Shown: positions 1 through 11,137, counted from the first letter of the stretch. The stretch is DNA of 64,000 nucleotides from Rickettsia hoogstraalii (GCF_000825685.1 NZ_CCXM01000001.1:372001-436000); one strand, 5' to 3'. The notes: generated from the letters alone by a model not told the origin. Numbers and translations: made by a program.

Positions 1-595
1 GTTCATTTTTACTTCCATTAACTATATAAAAATTACCACTATTTTTATAATAATCTATTAACGGATATGTTTCTGTTTTATATACTTCAATTCTTTTTTT
101 TATTACTTCTTCATTATCGTCTTTTCTATAATCAAATGTACTTGAACCGCAAACGTCGCATACATTATCAGTTTTAGGCTGCAAGAAGTAACTACTATAT
201 ATTTTACCGCAATTTTTACAACTATATCTTCCTAAAACTCTTTTAATTAATAATTCATCTGAAACATCAAAATATATTATTTTAATTTTTTCTTTAATAA
301 ATGATTCAAAGAATTTTGCTTGCTCTAAATTACGTGGATATCCATCTAATATATAGCCGTTTTTATATTCAGAGGATAATAAAAAATTTTTAATTACTTG
401 ATTAACTATTTCATTAGGGATAAGCTCACCTTGCTTAACATAATTATTAATTAACTCTGCTTCACTAGTTGATGTTTTAATAATTGTTCTAAATATATCA
501 CCGATTGCTATATGTGGTAAATCAATTTTTTTAGCTATCTTTTTTCCTTGTGTTCCCTTTCCGGCTCCTGGAGGACCTAAAAAAATTACTATCAC
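1..595 (-). CDS. adk: Adenylate kinase (3' end beyond the window)
   Basis: Adenylate kinase interconverts AMP + ATP and 2 ADP in the cytosol. The start is a GTG at 595, giving [16 protein letters not shown] with the P-loop at about residues 7-16. A Cys4 zinc-type LID domain is visible further on (CKNCG and CDVCG pairs). About 198 codons are present and the C-terminus runs off the left edge. It begins 15 bp after the secY stop, the usual secY-adk junction of the spc operon. The GTG start is the only sensible one, because the P-loop must lie close to the N-terminus. Confidence 0.95.
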   Translation of the reverse strand, partial: MIVIFLGPPGAGKGTQGKKIAKKIDLPHIAIGDIFRTIIKTSTSEAELINNYVKQGELIPNEIVNQVIKNFLLSSEYKNGYILDGYPRNLEQAKFFESFIKEKIKIIYFDVSDELLIKRVLGRYSCKNCGKIYSSYFLQPKTDNVCDVCGSSTFDYRKDDNEEVIKKRIEVYKTETYPLIDYYKNSGNFYIVNGSKNE

Positions 596-610
596 TATTT
601 AAGCTCATTT

Positions 611-1912
611 TTAATTTTTTAATTTTACTTTCTTCATTAAACCTTCATACTTACTACTAAATAAGTAAGTTTGAATCTGAGTCATAGTATCAAGTACCAC
701 GTTCACTACAATTAAAAAACTCGTACCTCCTAAAGAAAGAGAAATTACATACTTATTCATTAATAGCTCCGGAATTACACATATTACACTTAAATATATC
801 CCACCTATAACCGTAAGCCTTGTAAGTATATAATCAAAATAATCAGACGTATTTTTCCCTGGTCTTTTACCCGGAATATAAGCACCATATTTTCTTAAAT
901 TATTAGCAGTTTCTTCAGAATTAAATACTATTGCAGTATAAAAAAAACTAAAAAACATAATTAATGCTACATATAATAAAATATATACGGGTTTTCCATG
1001 CCCTAAGTAATAAGTAAGCATGCCCATAGTTTCTGAATTACTATTAGAAAAATTAGCAAGCGTAGCAGGAAATAGTAAAATTGAACTAGCAAATATTGGA
1101 GGTATTACACCAGAAGTATTTAATTTAAGAGGCATATGCGTTGCTTCTCCTCCATAAATTTTATTTCCTACTTGTCTTTTAGGATACTGCACCAATAATT
1201 TTCTTTGGGCCTTTTCAAAAAATATAATTATAGCTATTAATACAACTACTCCAATACAAACAGCTAACGCTATTAAAGGCGATAATGCTCCTTTTCTTGA
1301 TAATTCAAACATACTAATAATAGCACTAGGTACTCCAGAAATTATACCTATAAATATAATTAAAGACGTACCGTTACCTATTCCGCGTTGTGTAATTTGT
1401 TCTCCTAACCACATTAATAGCATAGTGCCTACAACCAAAGTAATTACGGTTGTAACCCTAAAGAAAAAACCCGCTAAAATTACTACAGGACCGGTATTTG
1501 TTACAATCGACTCTAAACTTATAGCAACTCCATAAGCCTGAAAAGAAGCAAGCAGAACCGTTAAATATCTCGATAGCTGATTTACTTTTCTTTTACCAAC
1601 TTCCCCTTCTTTTTTTAAATTTTCTAAAGGTTTATATGCAACTGACATTAATTGGATAATAATTGAGGCAGTAATATACGGCATAATTGCTAAAGCAAAA
1701 ATAGACATTCTACCTAGCGATCCTCCGGATAGCATGTTGAACATTCCGAGTATTCCGGATTGATTCTTTTCAGCCACACTACTTAAAGCAATTGAATCTA
1801 TACCGGGTATAGGTATAAAAGACCCAAATCTACATACTATAAGAATGAGAATAGTAAAAACAATGCGACTAACTAAATCATTACCGGATTTTTTAGAAAA
1901 ATTCTGCCCCAT
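611..1912 (-). CDS. secY: Protein translocase subunit SecY
   Basis: This is the channel subunit of the SecYEG inner-membrane translocon. The 433-residue product has about ten hydrophobic segments. It shows SecY landmarks: an N-terminal [22 protein letters not shown] helix-plug region, the conserved [11 protein letters not shown] segment near residue 180, and the cytosolic YPKRQVGN and RPGK loops that contact ribosome and SecA. It lies 3 bp after rplO and 15 bp before adk, as in the spc operon. Length is normal and there is no sign of damage. Confidence 0.97.
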   Translation of the reverse strand: MGQNFSKKSGNDLVSRIVFTILILIVCRFGSFIPIPGIDSIALSSVAEKNQSGILGMFNMLSGGSLGRMSIFALAIMPYITASIIIQLMSVAYKPLENLKKEGEVGKRKVNQLSRYLTVLLASFQAYGVAISLESIVTNTGPVVILAGFFFRVTTVITLVVGTMLLMWLGEQITQRGIGNGTSLIIFIGIISGVPSAIISMFELSRKGALSPLIALAVCIGVVVLIAIIIFFEKAQRKLLVQYPKRQVGNKIYGGEATHMPLKLNTSGVIPPIFASSILLFPATLANFSNSNSETMGMLTYYLGHGKPVYILLYVALIMFFSFFYTAIVFNSEETANNLRKYGAYIPGKRPGKNTSDYFDYILTRLTVIGGIYLSVICVIPELLMNKYVISLSLGGTSFLIVVNVVLDTMTQIQTYLFSSKYEGLMKKVKLKN

Positions 1913-1915
1913 ATA

Positions 1916-2377
1916 CTATAATAATTTTCCACCTGCTTTTTCGATTAAATCCTTAGCTTTAGAAGAATAAGCATCTAATTTTAATGATAGGGGAGAAGCG
2001 AAATCATCACTACAAATAGATAATAATTTCACTAATTTCTTATTATTTTTATTATTAACTACTCCGGCTTCTACCAATTTTTCTTTCGTAATAGTATCAG
2101 CAGCACTTAAACGCCCATCGGCTAATGCTTCTTCAATATTATAAATATTTATTATATTGTATTTTTTAGTTGAAATACAATTAAATCCTCTTTTAGGTAG
2201 CCTTTTGATCATAGGTGTTTGACCACCTTCAAAACCTTTTATTACAACGCCAGATCTAGATTTTTGACCTTTAATTCCTCTACCGCCGGTTTTTCCTTTA
2301 CCGCTACCAATACCGCGTGCTATTCTTTTCTTATTTTTTTTAGCACCTATATTATTATATAATTCATTTAATTTCAT
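1916..2377 (-). CDS. rplO: 50S ribosomal protein L15
   Basis: L15 is a late-assembly protein of the large subunit. The 153-residue product has the basic glycine-rich N-terminal tail ([17 protein letters not shown] near residues 18-34) that threads into 23S rRNA, followed by the [18 protein letters not shown] motif typical of L15. The globular C-terminal half ends in KAGGKLL. It sits 13 bp after rpmD and 3 bp before secY, the standard spc order. Confidence 0.97.
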   Translation of the reverse strand: MKLNELYNNIGAKKNKKRIARGIGSGKGKTGGRGIKGQKSRSGVVIKGFEGGQTPMIKRLPKRGFNCISTKKYNIINIYNIEEALADGRLSAADTITKEKLVEAGVVNNKNNKKLVKLLSICSDDFASPLSLKLDAYSSKAKDLIEKAGGKLL

Positions 2378-2390
2378 TTAAAAACTCTAA

Positions 2391-2582
2391 TTACATATTT
2401 TCTATTTTTAACAAATGCTTTACTTTTTCAACCATCCCTTTGATTGAATTAGTATTTTCAAGAATAACGCTCTTATTAATTTTGTTTAAACCAAGCCCAA
2501 CTAATGTCAATCTTTGATCATAATTACGACCTATAGCACTTTTAACTTGAGTAATTTTTATATTATTAATCTTATTATTCAT
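2391..2582 (-). CDS. rpmD: 50S ribosomal protein L30
   Basis: L30 is a small large-subunit protein. I start it at the ATG at 2582, giving 63 residues ([18 protein letters not shown]...), because bacterial L30 is about 60 residues and the family motif [23 protein letters not shown] then begins near residue 9. A longer reading from 2615 adds 11 residues overlapping rpsE and is unlikely. It lies between rpsE and rplO as expected. Confidence 0.93.
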   Translation of the reverse strand: MNNKINNIKITQVKSAIGRNYDQRLTLVGLGLNKINKSVILENTNSIKGMVEKVKHLLKIENM

Positions 2583-2607
2583 AACTTCACCTATACTTAA
2601 CGCAACA

Positions 2608-3138
2608 TTATTCATTAACTTGAATATCAGAGGATTTTACAGATATTTCATTTACTTTTTTATCTCTTCTCATAGCAATAGATTTTGGTGATGCAAGTTT
2701 ATTTAATGCATCAAATGTTGCAGAAATCATTGCATAAACATTCGTTGAACCTATTGATTTAGCAACAATATCATGAACGCCTAAAGAGTCAAAAATTGCT
2801 CTCATAGACCCTCCGGCTATAACGCCCGTACCTGCTTTAGCTCTTCTTAAAATCACTTTAGCAGCTCCACTTTTACCGACAACGTCATGGTGAATAGTCC
2901 TATTTTGATATAACGGCACTTTCATCATCCTCTTTTTAGCGGCTTGTTTTGCTTTTCCTCGAGCTTCGTTTACTTCTTTAGCTTTTCCGTGTCCCGCTCC
3001 GACTCTGCCAGCTTTATCACCGACAACTACATAAGCAGAAAAAGCAAATCTTCTACCACCTTTTACTACTTTTGTAACTCTATTTACATCAACTAAAACT
3101 TCGCTTAAAGTCTCTTCATTTTTTTTAACTTTAGACAT
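2608..3138 (-). CDS. rpsE: 30S ribosomal protein S5
   Basis: S5 supports translational accuracy and mRNA unwinding at the small-subunit entry site. The product is 176 residues. The N-terminal dsRNA-binding-like half contains the S5 signature ([20 protein letters not shown], then [10 protein letters not shown]). The C-terminal half has the AGTGVIAGG and [15 protein letters not shown] motifs. It lies 17 bp after rplR and 25 bp before rpmD. Complete and ordinary. Confidence 0.97.
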
Positions 3139-3155
3139 TACTACAACCTTATAAC

Positions 3156-3503
3156 CTAAAATTTTATTTTCTCTCTAGCTGCATCAGCTAGAGCTTTTAC
3201 AACACCGTGATACTTATATCCGCCTCTATCAAATACTACTTCTTTTATCCCTGCAGAATCAGCTTTTTTTGCTATTTCTTCACCTACTTTGATAGCATTT
3301 TCAATATTACAATGAGATTTTTTTATTTTCTCATCTAAAGTTGAAGCAGAAGCAATCGTTATAGACTTAGAATCATCAATAATTTGTGCATATATATGTC
3401 TACCTGATTTAAATATCGATAATCTAACTCTATTAGATGTTTTAGATATTTTATGTCTTATTCTACTTCTTCTTTTTTCAAATTTTAGCTTAGCACTACG
3501 CAT
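3156..3503 (-). CDS. rplR: 50S ribosomal protein L18
   Basis: L18 binds 5S rRNA and helps attach it to the large subunit. The 115-residue product has a basic N-terminal tail ([23 protein letters not shown]), the HIYAQIIDD strand, and the C-terminal [25 protein letters not shown] motif that defines the family. It sits 30 bp after rplF and 17 bp before rpsE in the spc operon. Confidence 0.97.
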
Positions 3504-3533
3504 ATTTAACTCTTAAATATTTAACTCTTAAAT

Positions 3534-4067
3534 TTAATTTTTCTTACCTTCTTTACGCGGTATAAATTGATTTTCAAATTTAATCCCTTTTCCTTTATAA
3601 GGCTCAGGTGGTCTCTGTTTTATAATAATTGAGGCAAATTGTCCTAATTTTTCTTTATCTGTTCCCTCAAGAATAATAATATTTTGCTTAGGTACCTCTA
3701 TTTTAATATCTGAAGGTATTTCAATTTTTGTATTATGGCTTTTAGCAAGCATTAAATTTAAATATTTACCTTTTACCATTGCTCTGTAACCGACTCCGTT
3801 AATTTCGAGTTTAAGCTTAAACCCTTCTTTAACGCCGGTAACCATATTTGATATTATGCTTCTTGCAGTACCCCACATAGCACGTGCATTTTTATTTGCG
3901 GCTAAAGGTTTTACTAAAAGCTTATTTTCTGCCAATGAAATTGCTATATTACCTTTAAAAGTTTTTGATAATTCGCCTTTAGGTCCGGATATTTTTACTT
4001 CTAAATCATTTAAACCAACTTTTACACCTTCAGGTATAGTAATCGGCAATTTTCCAACACGTGACAT
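3534..4067 (-). CDS. rplF: 50S ribosomal protein L6
   Basis: L6 lies near the factor-binding site of the large subunit. The 177-residue product opens with [15 protein letters not shown], the standard L6 N-terminus. It has two similar alpha/beta domains and the C-terminal [11 protein letters not shown] signature around residues 152-162. It is 9 bp after rpsH and 30 bp before rplR. Length and motifs are normal. Confidence 0.97.
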   Translation of the reverse strand: MSRVGKLPITIPEGVKVGLNDLEVKISGPKGELSKTFKGNIAISLAENKLLVKPLAANKNARAMWGTARSIISNMVTGVKEGFKLKLEINGVGYRAMVKGKYLNLMLAKSHNTKIEIPSDIKIEVPKQNIIILEGTDKEKLGQFASIIIKQRPPEPYKGKGIKFENQFIPRKEGKKN

Positions 4068-4076
4068 TTTTTTACC

Positions 4077-4475
4077 TTAAAATACTTTACAAATTACTTC
4101 GCCGCCGACATTTTTAATATGAGCTTCTCTATCAGACATAACACCGTAAGGAGTAGAAAGAATATATATACCCATATTATTATAATATCCTTTCAAATCC
4201 TTAATAGCAGAATATACTCTTTTTCCAGGCTTTGATACTCTATGAATTTCGCATATAGAAGCATCACCGTTTACAGAGTATTTTAAAGCTACCTCAGTAT
4301 AACTAATATTATTTTTTTGAGTAGTTACATAATCTTTTATATAACCTTCTTTTTGCAAAACATCTAAAATTGAAGTTTTAATTTTAGAACTAGGAAAAGA
4401 AACATTTATCAATTTGCTTTTATAAGCATTTCTAATTCTAGTTAACATATCTGCTACATTATCCGTCATTGACAT
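4077..4475 (-). CDS. rpsH: 30S ribosomal protein S8
   Basis: S8 is a primary 16S rRNA binder, and in E. coli it also represses the spc operon translationally. The 132-residue product shows the N-terminal [14 protein letters not shown] motif and the C-terminal [17 protein letters not shown] signature followed by GGEVICKVF. It is 19 bp after rpsN and 9 bp before rplF. Whether autoregulation occurs here cannot be judged from the sequence. Confidence 0.97.
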   Translation of the reverse strand: MSMTDNVADMLTRIRNAYKSKLINVSFPSSKIKTSILDVLQKEGYIKDYVTTQKNNISYTEVALKYSVNGDASICEIHRVSKPGKRVYSAIKDLKGYYNNMGIYILSTPYGVMSDREAHIKNVGGEVICKVF

Positions 4476-4494
4476 ATTATTTACCTATCGACTT

Positions 4495-4800
4495 TTACCA
4501 ACTTGACTTAACTACACCGGGAACTAAGCCTCTACCTATTAATTCCCTAAGCTTATTCCTAGATATACCGAATTTTCTTGTAACACCTCTTGGTCTACCT
4601 GTAAGCTCACATCTATTTCTTATTCTAGTAGATGATGAATTTCTAGGTAATTGTGCAAGTGACATTACCAAAGAAAAACGCTCTTCTAATGAAATATTTT
4701 TATCATAAATTTTACTTTTTAGTGCCGAACGTTTATTATGTAAACTTTGTGATTTTTTTTTCCTACTTTCGTTCTTTTTTATAGAACTTACTTTTGCCAT
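4495..4800 (-). CDS. rpsN: 30S ribosomal protein S14 (zinc-free type)
   Basis: S14 belongs to the head of the 30S subunit. The 101-residue product is the long form without a Cys4 zinc ribbon. The C-terminal half carries [31 protein letters not shown] with the family residues intact. The order rplE-rpsN-rpsH is standard, with gaps of 17 and 19 bp. Confidence 0.96.
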   Translation of the reverse strand: MAKVSSIKKNESRKKKSQSLHNKRSALKSKIYDKNISLEERFSLVMSLAQLPRNSSSTRIRNRCELTGRPRGVTRKFGISRNKLRELIGRGLVPGVVKSSW

Positions 4801-4817
4801 TATATATATCCTAAAAA

Positions 4818-5357
4818 TTAATTATAAAAAGGTAAATTAAACCCTGATAACAAAAACTTACTTTCTTTATCTGTTTTAGCAGATGTAACGATTGTAATAT
4901 CCATACCCCTTATTGTATCGATTTTATCGTAATTAATTTCAGGAAAAACTATCTGCTCTTTTAATCCAAAAGTAAAATTCCCTTTACCGTCAAAACTTTT
5001 ATAAGAAAAACCGCGAAATTCTTTAACACGAGGTAACGCAACAATTACTAGCCTTTCTAAAAAATCATACATTCTATCTTTACGTAATGTAACCTTGCAG
5101 CCTATTTTCATACTTTCGCGTAACTTAAAGGTTGCAATAGATTTTCTTGCTAACGTTACAACCGGCTTCTGACCGGAGATCAAAGTAAGATCATTTACCG
5201 CATTATTAATTACTTTGGAATCGGCTATCGCTTCCCCTACTCCCATATTTATAACAATTTTCTTAATTTGCGGTATTTCATGCTTATTTTTATAAGAAAA
5301 TTCTTTTTGTAAGTTTTCAATAATTTTTTGCTGATATAATTCTTTAAATCTTAACAT
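4818..5357 (-). CDS. rplE: 50S ribosomal protein L5
   Basis: L5 binds 5S rRNA and contacts P-site tRNA. The 179-residue product has the [11 protein letters not shown] motif near residues 33-43, the [23 protein letters not shown] segment that defines the family, and the C-terminal [18 protein letters not shown]. Its start codon shares one base with the rplX stop, so the two are probably translationally coupled. Confidence 0.97.
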   Translation of the reverse strand: MLRFKELYQQKIIENLQKEFSYKNKHEIPQIKKIVINMGVGEAIADSKVINNAVNDLTLISGQKPVVTLARKSIATFKLRESMKIGCKVTLRKDRMYDFLERLVIVALPRVKEFRGFSYKSFDGKGNFTFGLKEQIVFPEINYDKIDTIRGMDITIVTSAKTDKESKFLLSGFNLPFYN

Positions 5358-5686
5358 TATTTACTTTCCTTATCGATAATTTCCCCTGATTTCTTTGCTA
5401 CTCTAACCTTAGAACCGTCTTCTAAGAATTTAAAAGCTACTTTGGTAGGGTTACCAGTTTTTGGATCGATGTGTGCAATATTTGAGATATGTATAGGTAA
5501 TTCTTTAGTTATTATCCCGCCTTCACTCATTTGATTAGGTTTAGTATGCTTTTTTACTAAATTTACTCCAGAAACAATTACTTTACTGTCCTCAGGAAAA
5601 ACTTTTAATATTTTACCTTTTTTTCCTTTGTGCTTTCCGGTAATAACAACAACTTCATCACCTTTTTTTACTTTTAATTTAATCAT
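5357..5686 (-). CDS. rplX: 50S ribosomal protein L24
   Basis: L24 starts large-subunit assembly and lies near the exit tunnel. The 109-residue product begins with a KOW motif ([20 protein letters not shown], about residues 4-23) and continues with [15 protein letters not shown], both characteristic. It abuts rplN with no intergenic base and overlaps rplE by one base. Confidence 0.97.
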   Translation of the reverse strand: MIKLKVKKGDEVVVITGKHKGKKGKILKVFPEDSKVIVSGVNLVKKHTKPNQMSEGGIITKELPIHISNIAHIDPKTGNPTKVAFKFLEDGSKVRVAKKSGEIIDKESK

Positions 5687-6055
5687 TTATAACACTTCCT
5701 CTGCAAGCGACATTATTCTAACATATTTTTTCGCTCTAAGTTCTCTTGTAACAGGACCGAAAACTCTAGTACCGATAGGTTCATCTTGTTTATTCAAAAG
5801 CACTAATGCGTTTTTATCAAATTTTATTGTACTACCGTCAGGTCTTACTACTCCAGTCTTTGTACGAACAATCACGCCTTTATAAACATCACCCTTTTTA
5901 ACCTTACCTCCGGGTATAGCTTCTTTAACAGATACAACTACAACATCACCCAGCTTTGCCACCATATGGTGAGAGCCACCTAAAACTTTAATACACATAA
6001 CTTTTTTAGCACCGGAATTATCTGCAACTTCCAAGATGCTCTGCATTTGAATCAT
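5687..6055 (-). CDS. rplN: 50S ribosomal protein L14
   Basis: L14 lies at the subunit interface, where silencing factor RsfS also docks. The 122-residue product starts with [18 protein letters not shown], the L14 signature. It also carries [21 protein letters not shown] and the C-terminal FGPVTRELR and [10 protein letters not shown]-like end. A 74-bp gap separates it from rpsQ upstream, one of the longer gaps in this block; I see no clear hairpin there. Confidence 0.97.
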   Translation of the reverse strand: MIQMQSILEVADNSGAKKVMCIKVLGGSHHMVAKLGDVVVVSVKEAIPGGKVKKGDVYKGVIVRTKTGVVRPDGSTIKFDKNALVLLNKQDEPIGTRVFGPVTRELRAKKYVRIMSLAEEVL

Positions 6056-6129
6056 AAACTACTTCCAATTTTTTATACACGAGAGATAAAATAAACAATC
6101 TACCTTATAAAGTCAAAGATTAAAAAACT

Positions 6130-6363
6130 TTATTCTCCATTTACCACTAACCATGTTTTGGTTTTTGAGATAGGACGACTTTCAATTATACTAACTTTAT
6201 CTCCTTCTTGATATTTATTTTCTGAATCATGAGCAGCATATTTTTTAGATACTTTCACGAACTTTTTATAAATAGGATGCTTAAACTTTCTTTCTACTTT
6301 TACTGTAACCGTCTTATCAGCTTTTGAACTTATAACCACGCCTTGTAACACTCTTTTCGGCAT
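6130..6363 (-). CDS. rpsQ: 30S ribosomal protein S17
   Basis: S17 is an early-binding small-subunit protein with an OB fold. I start it at the ATG at 6363 ([13 protein letters not shown]), giving 77 residues, because S17 normally begins with this segment. The five codons upstream overlap rpmC and are not needed. The [16 protein letters not shown] and KKYAAHD segments are diagnostic. It begins 1 bp after the rpmC stop. Confidence 0.95.
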
Positions 6364-6364
6364 T

Positions 6365-6580
6365 TTAATATTCCTCACTATTAGATCTTTTTGTTAATTC
6401 AGTTTTAATACGTGCTATAGACTTTTTGACTAACGAAAACCTACTAGTATTTTTTAACTCACCTAAAGCTTGTTGAAATCTTAAATTAAACAATTCTTTT
6501 TTTAAAAGATTAAGGTTTTTATAAAGCTCTTCTATTGTTTCAGTAGATAACTTACTTCTTAATAATTTTAAATCATTCAT
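6365..6580 (-). CDS. rpmC: 50S ribosomal protein L29
   Basis: L29 is a small helical hairpin protein near the exit tunnel and part of the docking platform for SRP and trigger factor. The 71-residue product has the family core [24 protein letters not shown] followed by [14 protein letters not shown]. Its start overlaps the end of rplP by 8 bp, suggesting coupled translation. Confidence 0.95.
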
Positions 6581-6983
6581 AACGTCTCACTATCCTTGTT
6601 CTAACAGGTAATTTTGCACTTGCAAGCTCCAAAGCTCTAAGTGCAATATTTTCTTCTACCCCTTCAATTTCAAACATAATTCTTCCAGGCGAAACTCTAA
6701 CTGCAAAAAATTCAGGAGAACCTTTACCTTTACCCATTCTTACTTCGGCAGGCTTTTTAGAAACAGGAACATCCGGAAAAATGCGAATCCATAATCTTCC
6801 TTGCCTTTTCATACATCTAGTAGCAGCTTTTCTTCCTGCTTCTATTTGTCTTGCAGTAACACGCCAACCGTCTATAGATTTTAGACCAAATGATCCAAAA
6901 GCAAGCGTCGTACCTGCTTTTGCTTTTGAAGCAACTCTACCTTTATGAGCTTTTCTAAATTTTTGTTTTTTCGGAGCTAACAT
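6573..6983 (-). CDS. rplP: 50S ribosomal protein L16
   Basis: L16 organises the A-site region of the large subunit. The 136-residue product begins [16 protein letters not shown]. It has the [12 protein letters not shown] motif and the [29 protein letters not shown] signature spanning roughly residues 62-90. It overlaps rpmC by 8 bp and lies 14 bp after rpsC. Complete. Confidence 0.97.
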   Translation of the reverse strand: MLAPKKQKFRKAHKGRVASKAKAGTTLAFGSFGLKSIDGWRVTARQIEAGRKAATRCMKRQGRLWIRIFPDVPVSKKPAEVRMGKGKGSPEFFAVRVSPGRIMFEIEGVEENIALRALELASAKLPVRTRIVRRYE

Positions 6984-6997
6984 TTTAATACTTAAAA

Positions 6998-7651
6998 TTA
7001 ATTATATCTTTTATTTTCTGTATATTCACCTTTATAAATCCACACTTTAACCCCTATAACTCCATAAGTAGTTATAGCCTCAGCTGTTGAATAATCAATA
7101 TCAGCTCTTAAAGTATGTAACGGCATTCTTCCTTCTATATACCACTCGGTTCTAGCAATTTCAGCACCTCCAAGTCGTCCTGAACAACTAACTCTTATAC
7201 CTTGTCCACCTTGCTTAAATGAAGCCTGAATTGCTGTTTTCATAGCTTTTCTAAAAGAAACTCTTTTTTCAAGCTGTAATGCTATAGTTTGAGCTACTAT
7301 AGCAGCATCTATATTAAATTTTCTAACTTCGTGGATATTTATATAAACTTCTTTTAAAGAAGTCATTTTCTCGATAGCTTTTTTTAGCTTATCAATTTCA
7401 CTACCGTTTCTACCGATAATGATATTTGGTTTTTTGGCATTAATATTAATTATAATACTTTTATTAGAAAGACGTTCAATTAAAACTCTGCTAACTTGAG
7501 CTTGATTAAAACCCTTATTTATTAAATCCCTAATTTTTAAATCTTGTATAAAAAGAGTTTTATAATGTTTTTCTGCATATAATGCGGAATCCCAACCTTT
7601 AATTAAAGTCGGTCCAACTCTAAAACCATGTGCACAAACTTTCTGCCCCAT
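6998..7651 (-). CDS. rpsC: 30S ribosomal protein S3
   Basis: S3 lines the mRNA entry tunnel and contributes to helicase activity. The 217-residue product has an N-terminal KH domain ([17 protein letters not shown] at about residues 75-91) and the C-terminal S3 domain with [20 protein letters not shown] and [14 protein letters not shown]. Gaps are 1 bp to rplV and 14 bp to rplP. Confidence 0.97.
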   Translation of the reverse strand: MGQKVCAHGFRVGPTLIKGWDSALYAEKHYKTLFIQDLKIRDLINKGFNQAQVSRVLIERLSNKSIIININAKKPNIIIGRNGSEIDKLKKAIEKMTSLKEVYINIHEVRKFNIDAAIVAQTIALQLEKRVSFRKAMKTAIQASFKQGGQGIRVSCSGRLGGAEIARTEWYIEGRMPLHTLRADIDYSTAEAITTYGVIGVKVWIYKGEYTENKRYN

Positions 7652-7652
7652 T

Positions 7653-8012
7653 TTAATTATCCTCTTTTTCTGTAACAGTTATATAAAGATTACTAAAAAA
7701 CTTATTTATTCTAGTTGCTCTTCCTTTTGCTCTTGGCATAACTCTTTTCATTACTAAAGCCTTACCTACAGTCGCCTTAGTAATAACCAATCTATCTATA
7801 TCTAGACCTAAATTATTTTCAGCATTTGCAACAGCAGATTGTAAACAATCTTTTACAACTTTTGCAATTCTTTTAGGAGAAAAAGTTAATTGTACCAATG
7901 CTTCAGATACTTTCATATTTCTAATAAAAGCTGCAACTAAATTTAGCTTCCTTGGACTTACTCTAATAGATTTAGCTTTTGCCGTAGCAAAATTTTTATT
8001 TTCCTGTACCAT
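7653..8012 (-). CDS. rplV: 50S ribosomal protein L22
   Basis: L22 spans the large subunit with a loop reaching into the exit tunnel. The 119-residue product has the [19 protein letters not shown] motif, the ANAENN segment, and the C-terminal hairpin with [11 protein letters not shown] that corresponds to the tunnel loop. It is 8 bp after rpsS and 1 bp before rpsC. Confidence 0.97.
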   Translation of the reverse strand: MVQENKNFATAKAKSIRVSPRKLNLVAAFIRNMKVSEALVQLTFSPKRIAKVVKDCLQSAVANAENNLGLDIDRLVITKATVGKALVMKRVMPRAKGRATRINKFFSNLYITVTEKEDN

Positions 8013-8020
8013 ATAAATCT

Positions 8021-8299
8021 TTACTTTCTTTTGACTTTTTTATCTGCTCCATGACCGTGAAATGTTCTAGTAGGAGCAAACTCACCTAATTTTCTTCCAA
8101 CCATTTCTTCATTTACAGAAACCGGAATAAATTTATTTCCATTATGAACAGAAAAGGTAAACCCTACAAAAATAGGCAAAATCGTTGATCTTCTAGACCA
8201 AGTTTTAATCATTTCAGATTTACCTGATTCCATTAATTTTTGAACTTTCTTTATTAAATAACCGTCTACAAAAGGCCCTTTCCATATTGAACGTACCAT
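8021..8299 (-). CDS. rpsS: 30S ribosomal protein S19
   Basis: S19 lies in the 30S head near the A-site finger contact. The 92-residue product begins [18 protein letters not shown] and contains the S19 signature [23 protein letters not shown], then the C-terminal [13 protein letters not shown]. It lies 24 bp after rplB and 8 bp before rplV. Confidence 0.97.
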   Translation of the reverse strand: MVRSIWKGPFVDGYLIKKVQKLMESGKSEMIKTWSRRSTILPIFVGFTFSVHNGNKFIPVSVNEEMVGRKLGEFAPTRTFHGHGADKKVKRK

Positions 8300-8323
8300 A
8301 CTAATACCTAATTAATTTAAAAT

Positions 8324-9145
8324 CTATTTTCTTTTCTTTATGATAAATTTTGAAGTACGTTTATTTTTACGTGTCTTCTTACCCTTTGTTGGGAATCCCC
8401 AAGGAGTAACAGGATGGCGTCCTCCTGAAGTTTTACCTTCACCACCGCCATGAGGGTGATCTACAGGATTCATTGCTACACCTCTAACATGTGGTCTCCA
8501 ACCGAGCCATCTATTTCTACCTGCTTTGCCTAAATTAATATTTTTTTGATCCGGGTTAGATATACTACCTATAGTAGCTTTACAATCTAAAGGTACTAAC
8601 CTAAATTCACCTGATCTTAATTTAATCTGAGCATATCCTGAATCTTTACCCACTAGATCTACTGAAGTACCTGCAGATCTTGCAATTTGACCGCCTTTAC
8701 CGACTTTCATTTCAACATTATGTAAAGTAGTACCGATAGGAATGAATTTTAAAGGTAAACAATTTCCTATCTTTATATCAGCATCTTGACTTGATATTAC
8801 TCTATCACCTACAGATAATTTTTGCGGTGCTAGAATATAAGAATATTCCCCGTCTTCATATTTTATTAAAGCAATAAAAGCAGTTCTATTAGGGTCATAC
8901 TCTATTCTTTCAACAATAGCAGAAATATCTATTTTATTTCTTTTAAAATCAATAATACGATATAATTTTTTGTGTCCTCCACCTCTGTGCCAAGAAGTAA
9001 TTCTACCTTGATTATTTCGTCCACCGGTTTTAGATATACCTTTGGTCAAAGATTTTAAAGGTCTGCCTTTCCATAAACTAGTTTTATCAACTTGAACTAA
9101 CTCTCTAAGAGAAGGAGTAATTGGATTAAATTTTTTTAAAGCCAT
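8324..9145 (-). CDS. rplB: 50S ribosomal protein L2
   Basis: L2 is one of the proteins closest to the peptidyl transferase centre. The 273-residue product has an OB-fold N-terminal half ([22 protein letters not shown] near residue 42) and the strongly conserved C-terminal segment [20 protein letters not shown] with the functional histidine. rplW ends directly next to its start; rpsS follows after 24 bp. Confidence 0.98.
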   Translation of the reverse strand: MALKKFNPITPSLRELVQVDKTSLWKGRPLKSLTKGISKTGGRNNQGRITSWHRGGGHKKLYRIIDFKRNKIDISAIVERIEYDPNRTAFIALIKYEDGEYSYILAPQKLSVGDRVISSQDADIKIGNCLPLKFIPIGTTLHNVEMKVGKGGQIARSAGTSVDLVGKDSGYAQIKLRSGEFRLVPLDCKATIGSISNPDQKNINLGKAGRNRWLGWRPHVRGVAMNPVDHPHGGGEGKTSGGRHPVTPWGFPTKGKKTRKNKRTSKFIIKKRK

Positions 9146-9442
9146 TTATTTAATTCCTCCGGCAAAATCGATATTATGGTCTTTTTCTAATGTAACAATA
9201 GCTTTCTTTCTATTGATTTGAGTCCCTATAATTCCTTTAAATCTTTTCTTCTTACCTTTAACGTTTAAAATATTCACTTTTTTTACTTTTACTTTAAATA
9301 TTTCTTCTATAGCCTTTTTAACGGTAAGTTTTTCAGCAAATTTATCTACATAAAAAGCGTATTTATTTTGTTCCGAAAGGGTGGTAGTTTTTTCTGTAAT
9401 AATAGGTTTTCTAATTAAATCGTAGTATTTATAAGAACTCAT
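9146..9442 (-). CDS. rplW: 50S ribosomal protein L23
   Basis: L23 forms the docking site for trigger factor and SRP at the tunnel exit. The 98-residue product has the family N-terminus (LIRKPIITEKTTTLSEQNKYAFYVD) and the VKKAIEEIFKVKVKKVNILNVKGK segment. The start overlaps the rplD stop by 4 bp and it abuts rplB. Confidence 0.96.
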   Translation of the reverse strand: MSSYKYYDLIRKPIITEKTTTLSEQNKYAFYVDKFAEKLTVKKAIEEIFKVKVKKVNILNVKGKKKRFKGIIGTQINRKKAIVTLEKDHNIDFAGGIK

Positions 9443-10062
9443 CTTAACCTCTCTTCTAAAACGCTCACTGCTTCTTGTGATAATAGGACATATTCATGTC
9501 GTATTATATCATAAACATTTGCTCCTATTTGTGGAACAATCACAGTATTATAAATATTTTTTGCAGCTAAAGAAAAATTAGTATCTACTTCATTTCCATC
9601 TATTACAAAGAAACTTTTCCCTTGAAATTTACTTAATATATTTACAAGAGCAGAAGTTTTAGGCTTATCTAGCTTTAAAGAATCTATTACTAATAATTTT
9701 CCTTCAGCAAATTTCTCGGATAAAGCATGAATTAAACCAAGTTTTCGTACTTTTTTAGGTAATTTTGTTGCATGACTACGTACTCTAGGTCCGTGAGCTA
9801 CACCACCACCACGCATCTGTACCGATCTAAGGGAGCCTTGTCTTGCATTACCTGTACCTTTTTGCTTAAAAGGTTTTTTTGTGGTTCCTGATACTTCTGA
9901 TACTGTTTTAGTTTTATGGTTACCGGACATTGCTTTAGCTCTCTGCCAATCAATAACCTGCTTTATTATATCATCTCTGATAAATTCAACAGCAAATATA
10001 TCTTCATTTAAGCTAATCTCACCAACTTCTTCATTAGCAAGATTTAATATTTTAGTTTTCAT
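9439..10062 (-). CDS. rplD: 50S ribosomal protein L4
   Basis: L4 assembles early on 23S rRNA and lines the exit tunnel. In E. coli it is the autoregulator of the S10 operon. The 207-residue product contains the long loop with SGTTKKPFKQKGTGNARQGS and GGGVAHGPRVRSHATKLPKKVR (about residues 59-106). The 109-bp gap before it (10063-10171) is the longest in the ribosomal block and could hold regulatory RNA, but I cannot recognise a known leader. Confidence 0.97.
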   Translation of the reverse strand: MKTKILNLANEEVGEISLNEDIFAVEFIRDDIIKQVIDWQRAKAMSGNHKTKTVSEVSGTTKKPFKQKGTGNARQGSLRSVQMRGGGVAHGPRVRSHATKLPKKVRKLGLIHALSEKFAEGKLLVIDSLKLDKPKTSALVNILSKFQGKSFFVIDGNEVDTNFSLAAKNIYNTVIVPQIGANVYDIIRHEYVLLSQEAVSVLEERLR

Positions 10063-10171
10063 CTTTATTTAACCTTATACAGTCTTATATAAAACTTTTA
10101 TATAAATAATATTGCATGGCGTTTTGTTAATTTAATAATCTTTAACCTCAACAAACATGTCTAAATATCTA

Positions 10172-10819
10172 TTATACAGTTATTGAAATCTTTTTTATTG
10201 CATCTTTTATTGAAAGATACGAATTTTTGTGACCTGGTATACTACCTTGAATCATAATAAGCTTACGCTCTTTATCAACGGCAAATATTTTCAAATTTTG
10301 AATAGTAACTTGGTTACATCCCATATGACCAGCCATTTTTTTGCCTTTGAAAACCTTTCCTGGATCTTGTCTTTGTCCTGTAGAACCGTGCGAACGATGG
10401 GATATAGAAACACCGTGAGAAGCTTCAAGACCTCTAAAATTATGTCTTTTCATACTACCAGCAAACCCTTTACCTATAGTAGTTGCCGTTATATCCACAA
10501 ATTGTCCGGCCGTAAAATGATCTACTTCTAGACTTGCTGCTATATCAATAAAATTCTCTTCAGAAATTCTAAATTCTTTTAATTTAGTTTTAGGAGATAT
10601 TTTAGCATTAGCAAAAACTTGTTTCATAGGCTTGGTTACTCTAGATATTTTTTTATCTTTTATACCTATAACCAAAGCATTATATCCATGTTTTTCTAGA
10701 GTTTTATGCCCTACCACTTGACAATCATCAACTTTTACTAATGTCAAAGAAATTCTTTCTCCTTTATCATTAAAAACACTAGTCATCCCAATTTTTTGAG
10801 CAATTATACCGGTTCTCAT
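10172..10819 (-). CDS. rplC: 50S ribosomal protein L3
   Basis: L3 binds the 3' domain of 23S rRNA, with a finger reaching the peptidyl transferase centre. The 215-residue product begins [20 protein letters not shown]. It carries the L3 signature [15 protein letters not shown] and [28 protein letters not shown], including the glutamine of GQRQDPG. It starts directly after the rpsJ stop. Confidence 0.97.
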   Translation of the reverse strand: MRTGIIAQKIGMTSVFNDKGERISLTLVKVDDCQVVGHKTLEKHGYNALVIGIKDKKISRVTKPMKQVFANAKISPKTKLKEFRISEENFIDIAASLEVDHFTAGQFVDITATTIGKGFAGSMKRHNFRGLEASHGVSISHRSHGSTGQRQDPGKVFKGKKMAGHMGCNQVTIQNLKIFAVDKERKLIMIQGSIPGHKNSYLSIKDAIKKISITV

Positions 10820-11137
10820 TTATTCCCCACTCTCTAATTCAATCACTACATCAACACCTGCTGCTAAATCAACTTTACTTAAAGCATCAACAACCGCCGA
10901 ATTCGGATCATCTATAACTAATAATCTTTTATGCTTTCTAATTTCAAATTGCTCTCTTGACTTCTTATGTACATGAGGAGACCTATTTACGGTAAATCTT
11001 TCAATTTTTCTAGGTAAAGGAATAGGACCATTAATGTTAGCAAATGTTCTTTTAACAGCACTAACTATCTCTTTTGTAGCTTGATCAAGACTACGGTGAT
11101 CAAATGATTTTAAACGAATTTTGATTTTATTTTTCAT
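10820..11137 (-). CDS. rpsJ: 30S ribosomal protein S10
   Basis: S10 is part of the 30S head and, with NusB, an antitermination factor. The 105-residue product shows the [17 protein letters not shown] motif and the S10 signature [29 protein letters not shown]. It is the first ribosomal gene after tuf, with a 95-bp gap that contains a hairpin. Confidence 0.97.
   Translation of the reverse strand: MKNKIKIRLKSFDHRSLDQATKEIVSAVKRTFANINGPIPLPRKIERFTVNRSPHVHKKSREQFEIRKHKRLLVIDDPNSAVVDALSKVDLAAGVDVVIELESGE

Noticed and set aside
10063-10171. L4-binding leader or attenuator between rplC and rplD
   Set aside because: The gap is unusual in length, but I could not see a convincing hairpin set similar to the S10 leader, and its position inside the operon is wrong.
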